Shown: piece after piece, positions 1-12,399 of the stretch
Position numbering within the stretch: position 1 is the first letter of the stretch
Layout of the letters: each line of letters opens with the position of its first letter
NCBI GenBank assembly: GCA_019925795.1
Contig: CM034314.1
Coordinates: forward strand, 79,356,780 to 79,420,779
Length of the DNA stretch: 64,000 nucleotides
Direction: 5' to 3'
DNA from: Dendrobium chrysotoxum
Taxonomy: Eukaryota; Streptophyta; Magnoliopsida; Asparagales; Orchidaceae
The notes under the pieces: generated by a model
What the model was told of the DNA's origin: nothing
What the model saw: only the letters and a program-made list of their open reading frames with translations
The model's database searches: none
Program-made: the position numbers and the translations under genes

Positions 1-1135
1 TACACATAAATTATTTTTATAGTACTATAATTGTAATAACGATCAGATAATCATGTACACATATTTATTTTCAATGCATTACAATAAATATAGTATAATT
101 GGGAGTAATTTAGAAACTGAGTGTACTAATTTAATAATATCACTGTACTGATTTAATAGAAATGAGTGTACTGAGCAAAAATTCAATTTTTCAGAAATGA
201 GTGTACTGATTTAATAATATCAGTGTACAAAAATTCAATAAAGTTTTTTTTTAATTTCTATTTGAAGATTTGTTATTACTTGATTTTAGTTAATCTTGAC
301 ACTCTTATTTGATTGGGCCATATTAATCAACTCCCTATGGGATCGAGCCTAAATCAACTTCAAGAGTAAATGATTACGAATAAGCTTAAATTGCCTATAA
401 GTTGGAGCTCATCAATGTTTGAGTAACATAAAGCCTCAAGTTTATCAAAACTGAATATTGTTAAATCACTCATGAATCAGCTTTGTTTGGCCCTCAATAC
501 TAAGCTAGTGAACTAGCTTGAGAACTCACAAAATCACCAACTTCCCTAGGTTGCTTGTCTAAGTAACAAGGCCAATTGCCCTAAGTACTCATATATTGAT
601 CAACCATGGGTTCTTACTATAAGAACTTGATGAGAGCGATGACACTCAAATCAAAATTTACTTGAAGCTCTCAGCTAGCAATCAATTATAAGTATGACTC
701 ACACACTTTACAACTAGCTATACTAAGTCCCAGTCATATATTTTCTTTTTTATGACACCATATAACCAATTGTTTAGCTTGAATCATAGCCCATACCAAT
801 AAATATGGGGTCATTACTAGAGCTCGTGCATTATGTTACATTGTATTTGGTGCCAAAATTATATCCCACAAAAGTTGCTCTAAGAATCTTTTTAAGATTC
901 TCCTCAAAATCTCTTTTTCTCTCTATAAAAATTCTCTCTAATGATTTGATTTGCCCTTCTCTGTCAAAGGGATTTAATTGACTCCATTATAGATTAATTC
1001 ACTTAAGAGAATTGTTGAGACTAAAGCCCTCTTTCTTCCTTTCTACTCTTTGGTATTGTCTTGATCCACATCTCTAGTAAGTCTTGTTATCTTTTTATAG
1101 ACACTATTATATCCAAAACCCTTTTACGAATGATA
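1..1135. other. AT-rich stretch with a short local repeat; no gene seen
   Basis: Nothing in either strand reads as a conserved protein or RNA. The only structure is a short repeat: a 30-bp unit at 119-148 recurs at 199-228 with two changes, and its first 11 bases recur at 164-174. The rest is AT-rich sequence without long open frames. It may be old retroelement sequence decayed beyond recognition. Confidence 0.5.
119..228. repeat. Local tandem-like repeat, GTGTACT...GTAC unit
   Basis: Two 30-bp copies (119-148 and 199-228) differ at two bases, and a partial copy lies between them at 164-174. Each copy begins and ends with GTGTAC or a near variant. Read directly from the sequence; function unknown. 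Confidence 0.7.
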
Positions 1136-1782
1136 TGTCACAACCTAACCTAATGCAATCCATACACTCTAATGAGTCATATTAGGTTGAGGGCATGACT
1201 GACCATTTATTCGAAATTTTTTATTAGGGAGAATTTATTATCATTAAATTTGTATACAAAGCCTCTAAAATCCATTCATATATATAAATAAATCATCATC
1301 CAGAATATATATACATAGATCCATTCTCATCAAGATCGTTTATACAATAGTCATGATAATCATTCATTTCTAAAAAAAAATATTTTTGTCATGATTACAA
1401 AATATCCTATTCGTCATGTAAAGAACAATACATCTATAACACTCCCCCTTGGCCTACTCTATCAGTGCTTTGCCCCTTCTTCAAATATGTAAACAACAGA
1501 GTTAGCGTTTAGCTTAGTATGTCACACATAACCTACAATTGTATTAAATGTATGGAAGATAGATCAATATGCATGTTGTTATCAATTGAATCATACTTTG
1601 TACCAAGTCAATATTATTATATACTTATCAATATACATGTATCAAATTGGAATCATATGTTTATGTCTATTTTAATGATCATATCTTATAATCATATATG
1701 CATGTATGTCAATGTATGTATTAAATTAGTCAATATATCAATACATGTATCTCACTGGTATCATTATGTATCATAATGGCCT

Positions 1783-1816
<34 letters not shown>

Positions 1817-2390
1817 GTTCATGTATATTGATGTTATACTGTTATATTCAAGTCTATCATTATCTTATATATATCAATGCTATGCATCATCTCATCATGT
1901 TCAGTCACATCAAAATATCGGATTCATGTGTATCTATATTATGCTTCATATTATATTAGGAACATCATTATCATATGTCTATCAATGTTATGTGTTGTAT
2001 CATATTATGACCATTATCATGTATGGTAGGGCACTAATTTTGTGATAGTATCATGTACATGATCATGTTATGTAGAACTGAACTATTAAAATTGTTGTGT
2101 ATTATCATATTTCATTATTGTGCATGCTAGTATTATGTAGAATATTAGATTACATACGACACATAGAATATCGTATCATCTTGAAAGATAAAAATGACAC
2201 TATATAATTGATTCAAAAATAAAAATAGTTTTTAAAAAATATCTACATTCCTTGTCTAACATAAGTAAGATGTAGTTTATTTTAATTTGGGGTAGAATTT
2301 CTTTATAAATGTAAGTTATTATGGTTAATTATATTCTAAGAGAAGTGATCGTTTGATAATATTCTTAATTAAAATTGATACGTCATCAAA
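1136..2390. repeat. LTR-like repeat fragment (family G, copy 1)
   Basis: The segment opens with TGTCACAACCTAACC and soon shows the reverse complement ATTAGGTTGAG, a terminal inverted motif like that of plant Ty3/Gypsy LTRs. Around 2,132-2,330 it resembles 17,500-17,700: both have a TTTTTAAAAgATATCT-like stretch, then TTTATTTTAAT, then GGTTAATTATAT. No target duplication, primer site or second LTR was found, so the limits are approximate. The interior is AT-rich with many CATGTAT/ATCATAT words. The Gypsy assignment is an inference from the terminal motif. Confidence 0.4.
1786..1812. repeat. (AT)n microsatellite
   Basis: About 13 uninterrupted AT units. The short open frame across it is an artefact of the dinucleotide run. 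Confidence 0.95.
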
Positions 2391-2439
2391 AGTTACTTTA
2401 AGCGAGCATGAATCTTGAGGCATATTCAAGTTGAAAACT

Positions 2440-2905
2440 TTCAAAATTAATTTTGAGATCATCTGAATTCCAATTTCAACAAACCTATAGTCGAACTGAA
2501 CTTCTCAAAGAGACGAACCTAACGACACCAAAATCGATCCAACCCAAGCCCACATGGGTCCAAATCATTGGCCCGGACCACATTTGGAAGGGTCAAATCA
2601 TTAGTTGGATGATAAATTGATATCCAAATATGACATGCTTATAGTCAAATCGAGCGGCTCGGCAAGACAAATCTAATAAGCCCAACATCGCTGAATTCCG
2701 ACATCGTTAAGTCACCTAAACAGTTGAAAAACCCTCTATGATCGGGTAATCAATATGAGCCATCTGATGGAGCACTCCGAACCTGCCCCAGATCTTTTCT
2801 ATATTTACGGGGTGTGCCACTCATGAAAATTTATAAATAGACCCCCACTCTCTACATGAAGAGGACCTTTTGCTGGGGATTAGAGAGAGCTTTAAGACTT
2901 CAAAA
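2440..2905 (+). repeat. LTR-like fragment with TATA box (family T, copy 1)
   Basis: This stretch matches, in opposite orientation, the sequence at about 6,930-7,430. Shared landmarks in order are GATCATCT, TTTCAACAAA, GAGACGAAC, TAGTCAAATC, a GGC(T)TGGC/CGGCAAG block, an AATTC(T/C)GACAT block and a TATA-type element (TTTATAAATAGA at 2,831; GTTATAAATAAGG on the minus strand near 7,010). A TATA box followed by a C-rich leader suggests the promoter end of an LTR. The mate at 6.5-7.4 kb ends beside a primer-site-like sequence, which supports an LTR. No ORFs. Confidence 0.5.
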
Positions 2906-3226
2906 GTTTAAACATTGAAGCCAAGTAGTCTAACTTTGAAGGGTATGAAAATGCTTCTAGCTAAAGCAAAGGTTTATTTTTTGTCCAAAAAGCTTTCTAT
3001 TTTTATTTGAATTTCTAAATACTTTTTCTAGTTGATTTTATTTTATTCCATATTTTGTAGAAAAATTTTACTTCTATAAAACATATCATTAAAAGAAACC
3101 TAAACTCTCCTTAAGTCAAGCATGCAAGTTTTGTTTTCACATTTGTTTTAGTTTAGGTTGCAAATCAAGTTATGACTTTGGTTGTAAATCAAATGTGTTT
3201 TAAATGTTGATCAAATTTTGCAATCT

Positions 3227-3276
3227 AGTAAGTTCAAGTTTCAAAAAAAAAAAAAAAAAAGTAAGTTCAAGTTTCA
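3227..3276 (+). repeat. Poly(A)-only insertion flanked by a 17-bp direct repeat
   Basis: The 17-bp sequence AGTAAGTTCAAGTTTCA occurs at 3,227-3,243 and again, identically, at 3,260-3,276, with 16 adenines between. This is the footprint expected if target-primed reverse transcription by a LINE copied only a poly(A) tail: a target duplication with no body. A small local duplication followed by homopolymer growth is the alternative. Confidence 0.6.
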
Positions 3277-6200
3277 GTTTTGGCTCAAATTTTGTAATTA
3301 ATTAAGTTTTTGTTACATTTTGGTTCAAATTTTACAGTTATTAAAATAAAACATTCTAATGCATTGAAATATAAGGTAGTATATAACAACATATTTGCAA
3401 GAAATATAGAGAAGAAACAATCTACTATAGAAAGTCTAAGGTTCATGGATGATTTCAATTTAATTTTTTCATGATTTACAACTTTTATTAGGATTTTAAA
3501 AGTTTAAAGCTTCATTTTTGGATGGTTTTACAAAATATTTTAAATGTATAATATTGATCCTAAGGTGAATGTTGGCATTTAAAGCATCCTAAACATAGTA
3601 AGGTCTCACCTCACCTAAGTGGCAAGATGACACTTTATAATGCCTCAAATATAAATAGTTGTCTAATTTATGATTTTTGAATATTTAAGAACTTTTTTTA
3701 GGGCTTCTAGGGGAGAATATTATTTCTAAGCTAGATAATAAGTCAAATTATTAGATTATTATTTTTTATAATTTTATAAGTTCATAAAAAATTATTATTT
3801 TATATTTTAATTTTTTTAATTATTAACGATCTTTTATTTATAGGCCATTTAATTATTCTCTTATTAAACCTAGAGTTTATAGGTTTTTATTTTGGATTTA
3901 GATGATGTCTAAAATATAGAAAAAAAATTCTCTCTCAAAAATATCCAAAAAAAATATTATTTTGAATTGTTCTTAGTTTTATATTATTTTGTATTATTTT
4001 TTTTAATAACATAATGATGAAAATTCAATATACCATCAAAATAAGCTTAAAAAGTCATTAGAAAAAAATTAGAAACTTTAGGGAAACCAGAGAAGCTTCC
4101 CATGAGAATTAGAGCTTATTTTGATTTAATTTTAATTTTCTAGAATACTTGTAACATTTAAAAGTTTTGCTTTTATTTTTTTTAAATCAACACCAAATTT
4201 AATGAAATTAGTCACATGTGCTAGATTTAATCCGAAGATTATTTCATAAAACTTTGAATTCAATTAGAGGTGTTTTTTATTTGCTATAATTCATTTGATT
4301 TATTATAGTATTTTGTTAGAACAATTGATAAAATATATTTTTTATTTTAAATCATTGAAATTTTGATTTCACTATTTTTAGAGATCATCAATACTCAAAG
4401 AAAACTTGTTTTATATTTAAAACAATTCTTTTGGATTTTTGGTGAATATTTTAAAATCATGGTAAATTAAAAAAAATCACCTTGACATAAGAATTCGGGT
4501 TTGTGTTTTCAACCTTCAAATTGTCTCAAACTTTCATTAAACTTTTCTCACAAGACAATGATGACTTAGAGAAAATTTTGTAAAAATGTAAAGATATTTT
4601 GGGTTATTTATGCTGTATCATAATTATTTATTCATAAATTATTAATTAATAATAAAGTATTTTTACAATTTTCAACTTAGTTCGAATTTATTATTTTCTT
4701 TGATTCTAGCTTAATTATAAATTCAAGGCCTTTTACTTAATATTTTCAAGATTTTTTTTTATAATTATTTATGAATTTTAGAAGCTTCAATGCTTTTATC
4801 TAGATTTTTTTATTGTAATTCAGTTTTGGTTGTCCTCATGAGGACTTTTTAGTAAAGATAATGTCCAATACTAGCTTCCCATCAAGGCTATCTCATCGGT
4901 ATGCCTTCTAGATATTTTTGTTGGATATAATACTATTTATAAAAATAATACTCTATTGATAATTTAAGGAAATGCTTACTAAAAAGATACATCTTTATCT
5001 CTAATAATCCTCAACTTCAAAATTATAATGAGATGAAGCTTAACTTCTTAAAGTTACTTCAACGATAAAATATTTCAGTCCATAAGGGTAAATAGGTTGT
5101 GGTGACACTACTATTTAATATCTTTGATAATTGTTTCACCATGACTCCTTCAATTTCCTCTATTTTGAGTTTGATAGTCTACATGTTTTGCTTGTAAATA
5201 ATGGCCAACAAAACATTTAATCTCTTCCTTTACTTGAAAGAAATTTCAATTGAATGTCTTCTTAAATAATGAAAGTGATAAGAAAGAGATTGGTCTTTGC
5301 CATTTAAATTTTCAGAGATTTTGGCCACTTTATATGTTCAGAATTTTATATATTTGGTAAAATCTTATCCCTAGATTTATTTCATGAGGGTGTAATTAGA
5401 TGACTCAAACTAACTTTACTAAGAAGGGTGTCTTTAGTCCCTTGATGACTGCTACCTCTTTCTTTAAAGAGGTTGATTGATTTCTTATTGTTATTTTTTT
5501 CATTTGCTTAAGAAATTCTTGAATTTGTTATAATGAGTGTTAGTGGCTTGATCAATAATTTGTACTTCTACTCAATGAATATGATTAGCGTAAGAGTGAA
5601 CTGCATCTTACGTTATTGATGAGTAGAATGGTTCAGGGTAGAGAGCTCCAATTAATACACCTTATAATAACTACGGATCCACTCTCACAATTTAGCATGC
5701 TTTAGAAGAGAATATTTAAAAGTATTTTATAAAAGTCTCTCCTTTATATTGATGAATCCTTTAAAGATAGAATGAGTCATTAATAATTCTTTGGCTGGTA
5801 ATGAATTATTTTGTGAAAAGCCTAATATCAAAAAAGTATGACTAATTTTACTTGAGAAAGATTAGAATCATGTGTGAGCTTATCTCTTTAGAGTTGCGAG
5901 GAAGATCTAGTAGAGAACTACGTAAGATGCATGTTGAATGTGCATGATAGTACTTTAGTGGTTAATATGTTCATAGGAGTTAGAAGTCCTATAATATAAA
6001 TAGATTACATGGAACTTAAACCTCATTAGAATATAGTGAAAGAGAATTGAATTAGTCAGTGGTGAAAATTCTTGAAAGTTATGGTATGGGATAAGTTAAT
6101 TTATTTCTGTCAAAGAGGATTCCTTTTGAATAGGGTGTCACAACTAATTTCTTATAACATACGATGGACGTGTTGAACTAGTAGTGCTCAATAAAACTTG

Positions 6201-6476
6201 ATAAGGGTATGGTAGAGGGAGAGCTATAACATGAGGAGGTATTGCCTAAGTGGTATCAAATGGACCTGCCCCAAACTATTGTTGATTTTTCGATGGGAGA
6301 ACTCCCTCATACAGTGATAGTGCTCTTCATTATTTAACCTTCTCTATTAGTTATAGGATTTGAAATTAAAATTCTTCTATCCTATACATACAATTAGCCA
6401 AAGTGAGGCCAAGGTGAATTCACTAACTATATTGAATGTCATTTGTTGAAAAAAATATTTGTGGTATGTAGAAAAT
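3277..6476. other. AT-rich stretch, no recognised gene
   Basis: Both strands were scanned. There are no long open frames and no recognisable reverse transcriptase, transposase or host-protein motifs. Because 6,477-6,498 looks like a primer-binding site of a minus-strand element, part of this stretch could be the decayed interior of that element, but I cannot support any domain. Confidence 0.4.
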
Positions 6477-6498
6477 GATTTCCTACAGATGGTGCAAA
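6477..6498 (-). other. Primer-binding-site-like sequence of a Ty3/Gypsy element
   Basis: On the minus strand this reads TTTGCACCATCTGTAGGAA, close to the TTGGCGCCGTCTGTGGGAA found just inside the 5' LTR of many plant Gypsy elements; several differences are C-to-T or G-to-A changes. It sits beside the end of the LTR-like copy at 6.5-7.4 kb. This suggests a minus-strand element running towards lower coordinates, whose coding part I could not find. Confidence 0.5.
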
Positions 6499-6504
6499 AT
6501 AATA

Positions 6505-6657
6505 ATGTTAGAAAATTTGTAACAATAGTGTGTGTTTAATATTTTATTTTTCTACAAAAATCTAGCACACACAGATACAAGTTGTGAGAGATGCAAATTT
6601 TATGTGAAAAATCAAAGAAGGGGAATAACCATACGGCCTGGCCCAATCACAATAATG

Positions 6658-6720
<63 letters not shown>

Positions 6721-7430
6721 GCTTTTCTCCACTATAAAATAAAATGGGATTACATAATTGAAAATAGTTGTTTGATTCACATTCTAGGAATTAAAGAAGT
6801 CGGATATCCACAGATGGATAGTTGAAATTTAAGAACGATGTTGAATGTTAATAATCTGACAATAATAGTTAGATGACTACGTCAGATGACAATGGTAGTG
6901 ATTGTTGATGGTGGTTGTTGGTGATGAATGCCAAAAAATGCATTCCATCCTATAGTCTATATTGATCTCTCAGCTCTCAAATCTCCCCCCACGTAGAAAT
7001 TGAGGCCTTATTTATAACATTTTGAGAGGGACATTTAGATAAATTTGGCCAAAATCCTATATACTCTATTGAATGACCTATATTGATCCTCCTAATCATA
7101 GATTATTTATCCAGCATTTGAATACCTTAATAATGTCAGAATTGAATAATCTTGAGTTTGTTGGATTCATCTCGCCAAGCCACTTGATTTGACTACAAAC
7201 ATGTATGATTCGAAGATCATTTGGTTCTTCAATTAATGTTATACCGTTTTTAATTATATTTCAAATGCTTGATTTTAGATCATTTGGAGGCTGATTTATC
7301 CACTTGTGATGTCGATGTGTTCGTCTCATCGATGATCAGTTTGACTCAAAATTTGTTGAAATCAGCATTAGATGATCCTAATCTTAATTCCAAAAACTTC
7401 CAATTTAAATATTACCTTAAAATTCATGTT
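6505..7430 (-). repeat. LTR-like fragment (family T, copy 2), inverted relative to copy 1
   Basis: In minus orientation this matches 2,440-2,905 and continues through a TATA-type element (near 7,010) to a primer-site-like sequence at 6,477-6,498, so it looks like a 5' LTR. A 56-bp (TA)n tract has expanded inside it at 6,661-6,716. The upstream boundary is not resolved. The two family T copies are inverted, so they are not the LTR pair of one element. Confidence 0.5.
6661..6716. repeat. (TA)28 microsatellite
   Basis: Uninterrupted TA run of 56 bp. Tyr/Ile-repeat open frames on both strands are artefacts. Confidence 0.97.
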
Positions 7431-9100
7431 GATCAACTGAATATTTTGGAGACATATCACAATCAAATAGTTATTTTTAGCCTATCTTATCTTCAACCAA
7501 ACAACTTAATCCTACTTAAAGTTGTGTTTAACTTAATTTAAACTCCAACTAAACATATCTTTAATATAATGAATCTTTAAACTGGAGCCCCCTTCCAAAT
7601 AGAAGATAAACAATTTTACGACATGCAAAGACCTACTTTTTATCAGGTTTACAAAAAAAGTTTGTCATATTGGGTGACTTACACTGTTGAAAAGACAGAA
7701 GTCATTGATTCAATACTTACCACAGCCATGCATGCACCGTCTTCACATTCATAAAATCTATTAAATATTTTGACAGCGCATCAATGGGTTCAATTGACCG
7801 AAAAGACGATAAGAGAAGAGAAGAAAGAATATTCTTTGGATTACTATTCTGAAATTTCCACAGAAAATCTTACGCATCGACCCTGAAAGAGATCCAACGA
7901 AAAAAAAACCCCCCACCGAAGCAAAGCATATTCTCATATATATATATATATTTTCCTTTCCGGTCCACATAAAATAACCAATTAGCATATTACACCTCAC
8001 TTCTCTTTCAGAAAGCAACTATCACCACCGGTGGTTGAAGAGACAGCAAGTCAGAATGGCTGTTTCTTGCATTGGAAGAAAAGTATAAGGTTATCTCTAT
8101 AGAAATTTCTACCGACTAATCGAGTGCTATGAAAATTATAATTATGAAAGACACCTGTGATAAGGAAATTGACCTGCCATCTTCTTATCGTGTTGATAAT
8201 AATGGAGAAAGCTCTAAGGGTGGGATCGTACGTATGTTGAATGCTGTACTGTCATCAGTGTTCTGTCGCCAACAAAAATCGAAGGAGTAAGAGGTTGAGA
8301 TTGTTTGCCACGTATAAAGGTGTCAGATTGAAGAGATGTCTCCCAAATCACCATAAAATACTGTTTATTGAGGGAGTTGTTGGAGATTGAATTGAATATT
8401 GTTAATTTTTTTGGTGGGGTTGTTCCTATGAATTTATGAGAAAGTGTGGGTGGTTGCAAAATGGTTAATGAATTAGCAATATAAATTTTATTTTATTTTT
8501 CTTGTTCTTATGTTTATGATTGATATAGTGATTTTTTTCGATGATTTTATATGAATAGTTATGAATGAGGGTTGCAATATTATTTGAATAATAGTCTTCG
8601 ACTCTCTGAATGATGAGCGGTTATTTTCATTCTCTTTTAAGTGTTGTGTTTTCTGATCATCGACTAATCTTTCTTGTATGATTTTTGAAGGGATTTCGAT
8701 ACGAACAAAGCTTAGAAAATATTGAAAAATCATATAAAAATTAGGAAATAAGAGAACAAGACAATTTTGAGCTCTCCTAAAACTCTAGGTTAGTTGAGGG
8801 AGAAAGTTTTAAACAATTGAGGATGTCTATAAATTCAAGAGGTTGAGGGAAAATGGGATTAGTTATGGAAAGCTAATTTCATTAGTTGTTTGAATGCTTC
8901 TAAAGAGGGACATTTATAGCCATACATGACCCATTAAACCTAATAAATTGTAAACTTAAATGGCTCATCAAACAACAATATCACATTTATTCATATCATA
9001 TTATGACTTTGTTTTATTTATTATTTTTTTATCCCTCAATTCAACAAGATAAGCATTGCATATCTAGAACTTAGAACACATTTACAACTCACTTCAACAA
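7431..9100. other. No recognised gene; small AT repeat
   Basis: Apart from an (AT)n run near 7,937-7,950 I see no conserved coding sequence. The 3' LTR of the Gypsy element that follows would be expected in this stretch or to its left, but I could not match it to the sequence at 14.2 kb. Confidence 0.4.
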
Positions 9101-9109
9101 GGTGATGTT

Positions 9110-9730
9110 TTTAATCATAATACTTCCTCTATTTATCTCGTGCTGCTCTAAATTTATCACCGATTAATTTGATTTTTCTCAGTAGGATCATCCACTAACT
9201 CAAGGCACATTGATATGCTATCTTCCACCTCTATTTGAGATAAAAGTATCTTGCACATTCTACCATATAATGCCTCACATAATGCCATACTATTATTTGA
9301 CTGGAAGCTATTATTATAGGCAAACACAATCAAAGGTTTATGATCCTCTCAACTCACTCCTCAATCAACTGGTACAACTATAATAAATCCTCAAGCACTT
9401 GAATAATGCTCTCATACTTGTCATCTGTTTGTGGGTAACAAGTTATACTAAAGTTCAACCTCATCCCCAAATCCTCTTGAATATCTCCCCATAATTTGAA
9501 AGTGAATTTATCATCATGATAAAAAAGGATAGCCTTCGATATTTAAAATAGCCAAATAAATTCATGCACATAAAGTTATGCCAACCTCTCATTTGGATAT
9601 ATCTACCTCATAGGAAGAAAATGTGCCAACTTTGTTAGTTGATCAAGATGACCCATGCTTCATCATGAACCTACCTACTCATCGAACATCAACTAACAAA
9701 ATCTATTATGCCCACTTCCCACTTTCACTG
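9110..9730 (-). pseudogene. Gypsy integrase remnant
   Basis: The minus strand encodes, with stops, LTKLAHFLPMR (around 9,640), then FTFKLWGDIQEDLGMRLNFS and CYPQTDDKYESIIQVLEDLL (around 9,400-9,450), and ends with LIGDKFRAARDK-RKYYD near 9,120. These align to the integrase core and its C-terminal approach in plant Gypsy polyproteins. The conserved PQTDGQSER motif has become PQTDDKYES. In life this enzyme joins element DNA to the chromosome; here it is non-functional. The chromodomain-bearing tail is not recognisable beyond 9,110. Confidence 0.8.
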
Positions 9731-10169
9731 AAGAATAAACAAATATTGTAATAAACCATCAGATATCTTATGCTTGATTTTCACCATTTGATTAGTCTCA
9801 TATCTCAAAATAAAATTTACTTCCTTATACTTTAACCTATACCATAAAAATAACAACTTCGAATCATAATAAATTTGTCACTCCTTGTGTAAATCATATA
9901 TCCAAAATAACGAACTTCATGTAGTATCTTTCTTCTTAGATGACCACTTATAAGAACACAAAGTCAACTCCCATAGGTCAAAACAATAGTTATCTACATG
10001 TTGCTCTACTCACCTTCTAGATTAAATTTGGTCAACTAATCCTACATATTCTTCTTCTAACCTCAGAGGCTCTCAAATTTGTGCCTATGATAAGCTTACA
10101 CAATCATATGTGAAAACACTCCTAAATCCACTTTAATTGGACCAACAACTTCAACTAAAACTTTTTTAT

Positions 10170-10900
10170 CTCTTGAATTAAAGCCTCATCAAATAGAATC
10201 ATGTTAGATGCCAAAACAGTGGACTTCCTACTCAAGATATTAGTGGTCATACTGGCCTTAATAAATTTATACATAATTCTAAGGTCATAATTCATAATTA
10301 GCTCTAACCACCTCATTTGCCTCAATTTTAATTCCTTCTAAGTAAATATGTACTTCAACATATAATAATCCACATAGATCTCACATCTCACTCTAAAAAA
10401 ATAATGTCCAAAATTTTGATATGGATAAAATATGTAATAACTCCAAATCTTGAGTCAAGTAGTTCTTCTCATGTGACTTCAGTTATTTAGAAGTATATAT
10501 AATAATTTTTCCATGCTGGTGTAATACGAAACCCAATCATCTTAGAGAAGGAATTATTGAATACTAAAAAACTCTCAACACTTGATGTAGTTGTTAAAAT
10601 AGGTGCTGACACTAAGCGATTCTTCAACATTTGAAAATTCGCCTCACACTCCAATGCACAATCCGAAGGCACTACTTTTTTATCCAATCTTGTTAAAGGA
10701 ATCATTGTCTTTGAGAAACTTCATATAATAACTTGCCATGCTTAAAAGTCTATAAACTCTAATATTTAATTCAGTCTTAGCCAATTAACTATTCCTTGAG
10801 CCTTTTAGGTATCTACAGATAATCCATTACCACTTACATTATGGCCTTAAAATGTTACAAAATTTAGCCAAAATTTGCACTTGAAGAACTTATCATATAA
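10170..10900 (-). pseudogene. Gypsy RT C-terminus and RNase H remnant
   Basis: The minus strand reads, with breaks, RVYRLLSMASYYMKFLKDNDSF, then IPLTRLDKKVVPSDCALECEANFQMLKNRLVSAPIL (10,705-10,590). This is the standard join between the RT thumb and RNase H in Ty3/Gypsy. Downstream, LRQMRWLELIMNYDLRIMYK (around 10,290) and NILSRKSTV (around 10,220) fit the end of RNase H. The DNA just upstream was cut by the hAT insertion at 10,926-11,521. Many stops show that it is dead. Confidence 0.8.
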
Positions 10901-10925
10901 TTAGGAATGCCTCAAAGACTTGAAC

Positions 10926-11521
10926 TAGGGGTGTTAATATTTGACACGACACGAAAACCCGACTCGAACCCAACCCAGAAATTTCAAGTTTGACCAGACC
11001 CGATTTCAAAATGGGTCGGGTTCGGGTTCCCGAATTCGACCCGTTTAAAAAATGGGTCGGGTTCCAATTGACCCGATGGGTTGCCGGGTCAACCCGAAAA
11101 CTCATTTAAAATGAGCTGTCCGCACTGCCTCGACTGCCCGGGCCCCTGCTCAAGCTGCCCGCGCCCTGCCTGCGCGCCCGCCAAAGCTTCCCGCGCCCTG
11201 CCCGCACTGCTGCCTGGCTGCCCGCGCCAGCGCTGCCTAGCCGCCCGCGCACGCGCTGGGCCATGCCCGCGCTGCTGCCCCTGCCAGCCTGCCCGCACGG
11301 GCGTATCTGCTCTCTCACGCCAGCGCTGCCTAGCCACCCGCCATTCCGTCGTCGCGCCGCCGCCAGAACCCATTCTGGGTCGGGTCAACCCGACGGGTCG
11401 GGTCTGGGTCCAAATTTTGACTCGTTTACATACCCGGGTCGGGTTAGGGTTGACCCGTTTAAACCCGAGTCAGTTCGGGTTCGACTCGAACCTGACCCGA
11501 AACCCGATTTTGACACCCCTA
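10926..11521. mobile_element. hAT-type non-autonomous element with GC-rich core
   Basis: The element is 596 bp. It starts TAGGGGTGTTAATATT and ends TTTTGACACCCCTA, so the termini are inverted repeats of TAGGGGTGT. It is flanked by perfect 8-bp duplications ACTTGAAC (10,918-10,925 and 11,522-11,529), the size expected of hAT transposases. Subterminal parts are packed with GACCCG/CGGGTC words on both sides. The core (about 11,105-11,345) is very rich in G+C and CpG, unlike everything around it, and carries an 18-bp internal repeat (CGCCAGCGCTGCCTAGCC). Open frames across it (Ala/Pro/Arg-rich) look compositional. No transposase is encoded. Confidence 0.9.
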
Positions 11522-11629
11522 ACTTGAACACTTGCCTCGAATGAGTCAATAGTTATCATTGGTCCTCAAATAGTATCATCAATAAAAACTAATAACAAAC
11601 TAAATTTGATATGCCTTGAATACTTGATA

Positions 11630-12010
11630 CATTGGATCTATAAATATAGCTTTGAAATTATCCACATTGAAAGGCATGTTTAAGAACTTATAATGGCCAT
11701 AAAATCTACTAAAAATCTTCATGGCTTCATCCTCCTACTTCACCCTCAACTGATAGCATTTTGATCTTAAATCAATTTTAGAAAATATTTATGCACCATT
11801 TAGTTGATAAAATAAATCATTAATCTTGGGCATCAAATATTTATTCTTTATGATCACTTTTTTTAATTATCTACTCACAAACAATATGGGTTCACCCCAT
11901 AGAAATACACTAGGCCCAATGAAGCCTCCATTTAATTGCTCCTATAATTGCATATTTAACTCTTTTAACTTCTTAGGGGCCATTCTATAAGTGTTCCTTG
12001 TAATCTTAGA
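11630..12010 (-). pseudogene. Gypsy reverse transcriptase N-terminal half remnant
   Basis: The minus strand encodes APKKLKELNMQL-EQLNGGFIGPS (around 11,960), then YLMPKINDLFYQLNGA-IFSKIDLRS (around 11,800) and YGHYKFLNMPFNV (around 11,690). These are the conserved entry to the RT and motifs up to the MPFGL box of Ty3/Gypsy elements. The FSKIDL aspartate is kept, but stops interrupt the reading. The catalytic YxDD region should follow and is not recognisable, so it is lost or too decayed. Confidence 0.85.
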
Positions 12011-12399
12011 TGCACTAGGAACTACTTTGATTCAAAATTTCACCTCTCTCTTAGGAGATAAACTCATGAGGTCCTCAAAAATTACATATGAAAACTCACT
12101 TATATAGAGACATTCTCATCTAGGTTAAGGATTTTACATCCATCTCTCAAATTATTAAGAAATATAACACTTTGCTTCATTCATATTATATCAAACTATA
12201 GAGCTAATACCAAAGTTGATAGCACACCTTTAACACACTAAAAATAAAATACCTCACTACCAATATATAATGCTACTTTTTCCTAACTACAATTAATATG
12301 AGCACCACACCTAGTCAACTAATCCATATCCAAGATAATATCAAACTTACTCAAAGATAATATAATAACCTCATACTTTAATTTTCAACCTGAGATCTC

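Noticed and set aside
6532..6780. Tyr/Ile-repeat open frames on both strands
   Set aside because: They are created by the (TA)28 microsatellite.
11081..11544. Overlapping Ala/Pro/Arg-rich open frames of up to 148 codons on both strands
   Set aside because: They follow the GC-rich core and GACCCG words of a hAT element. Frames are open on both strands because stop codons are rare in GC-rich DNA, and they cross the element border.
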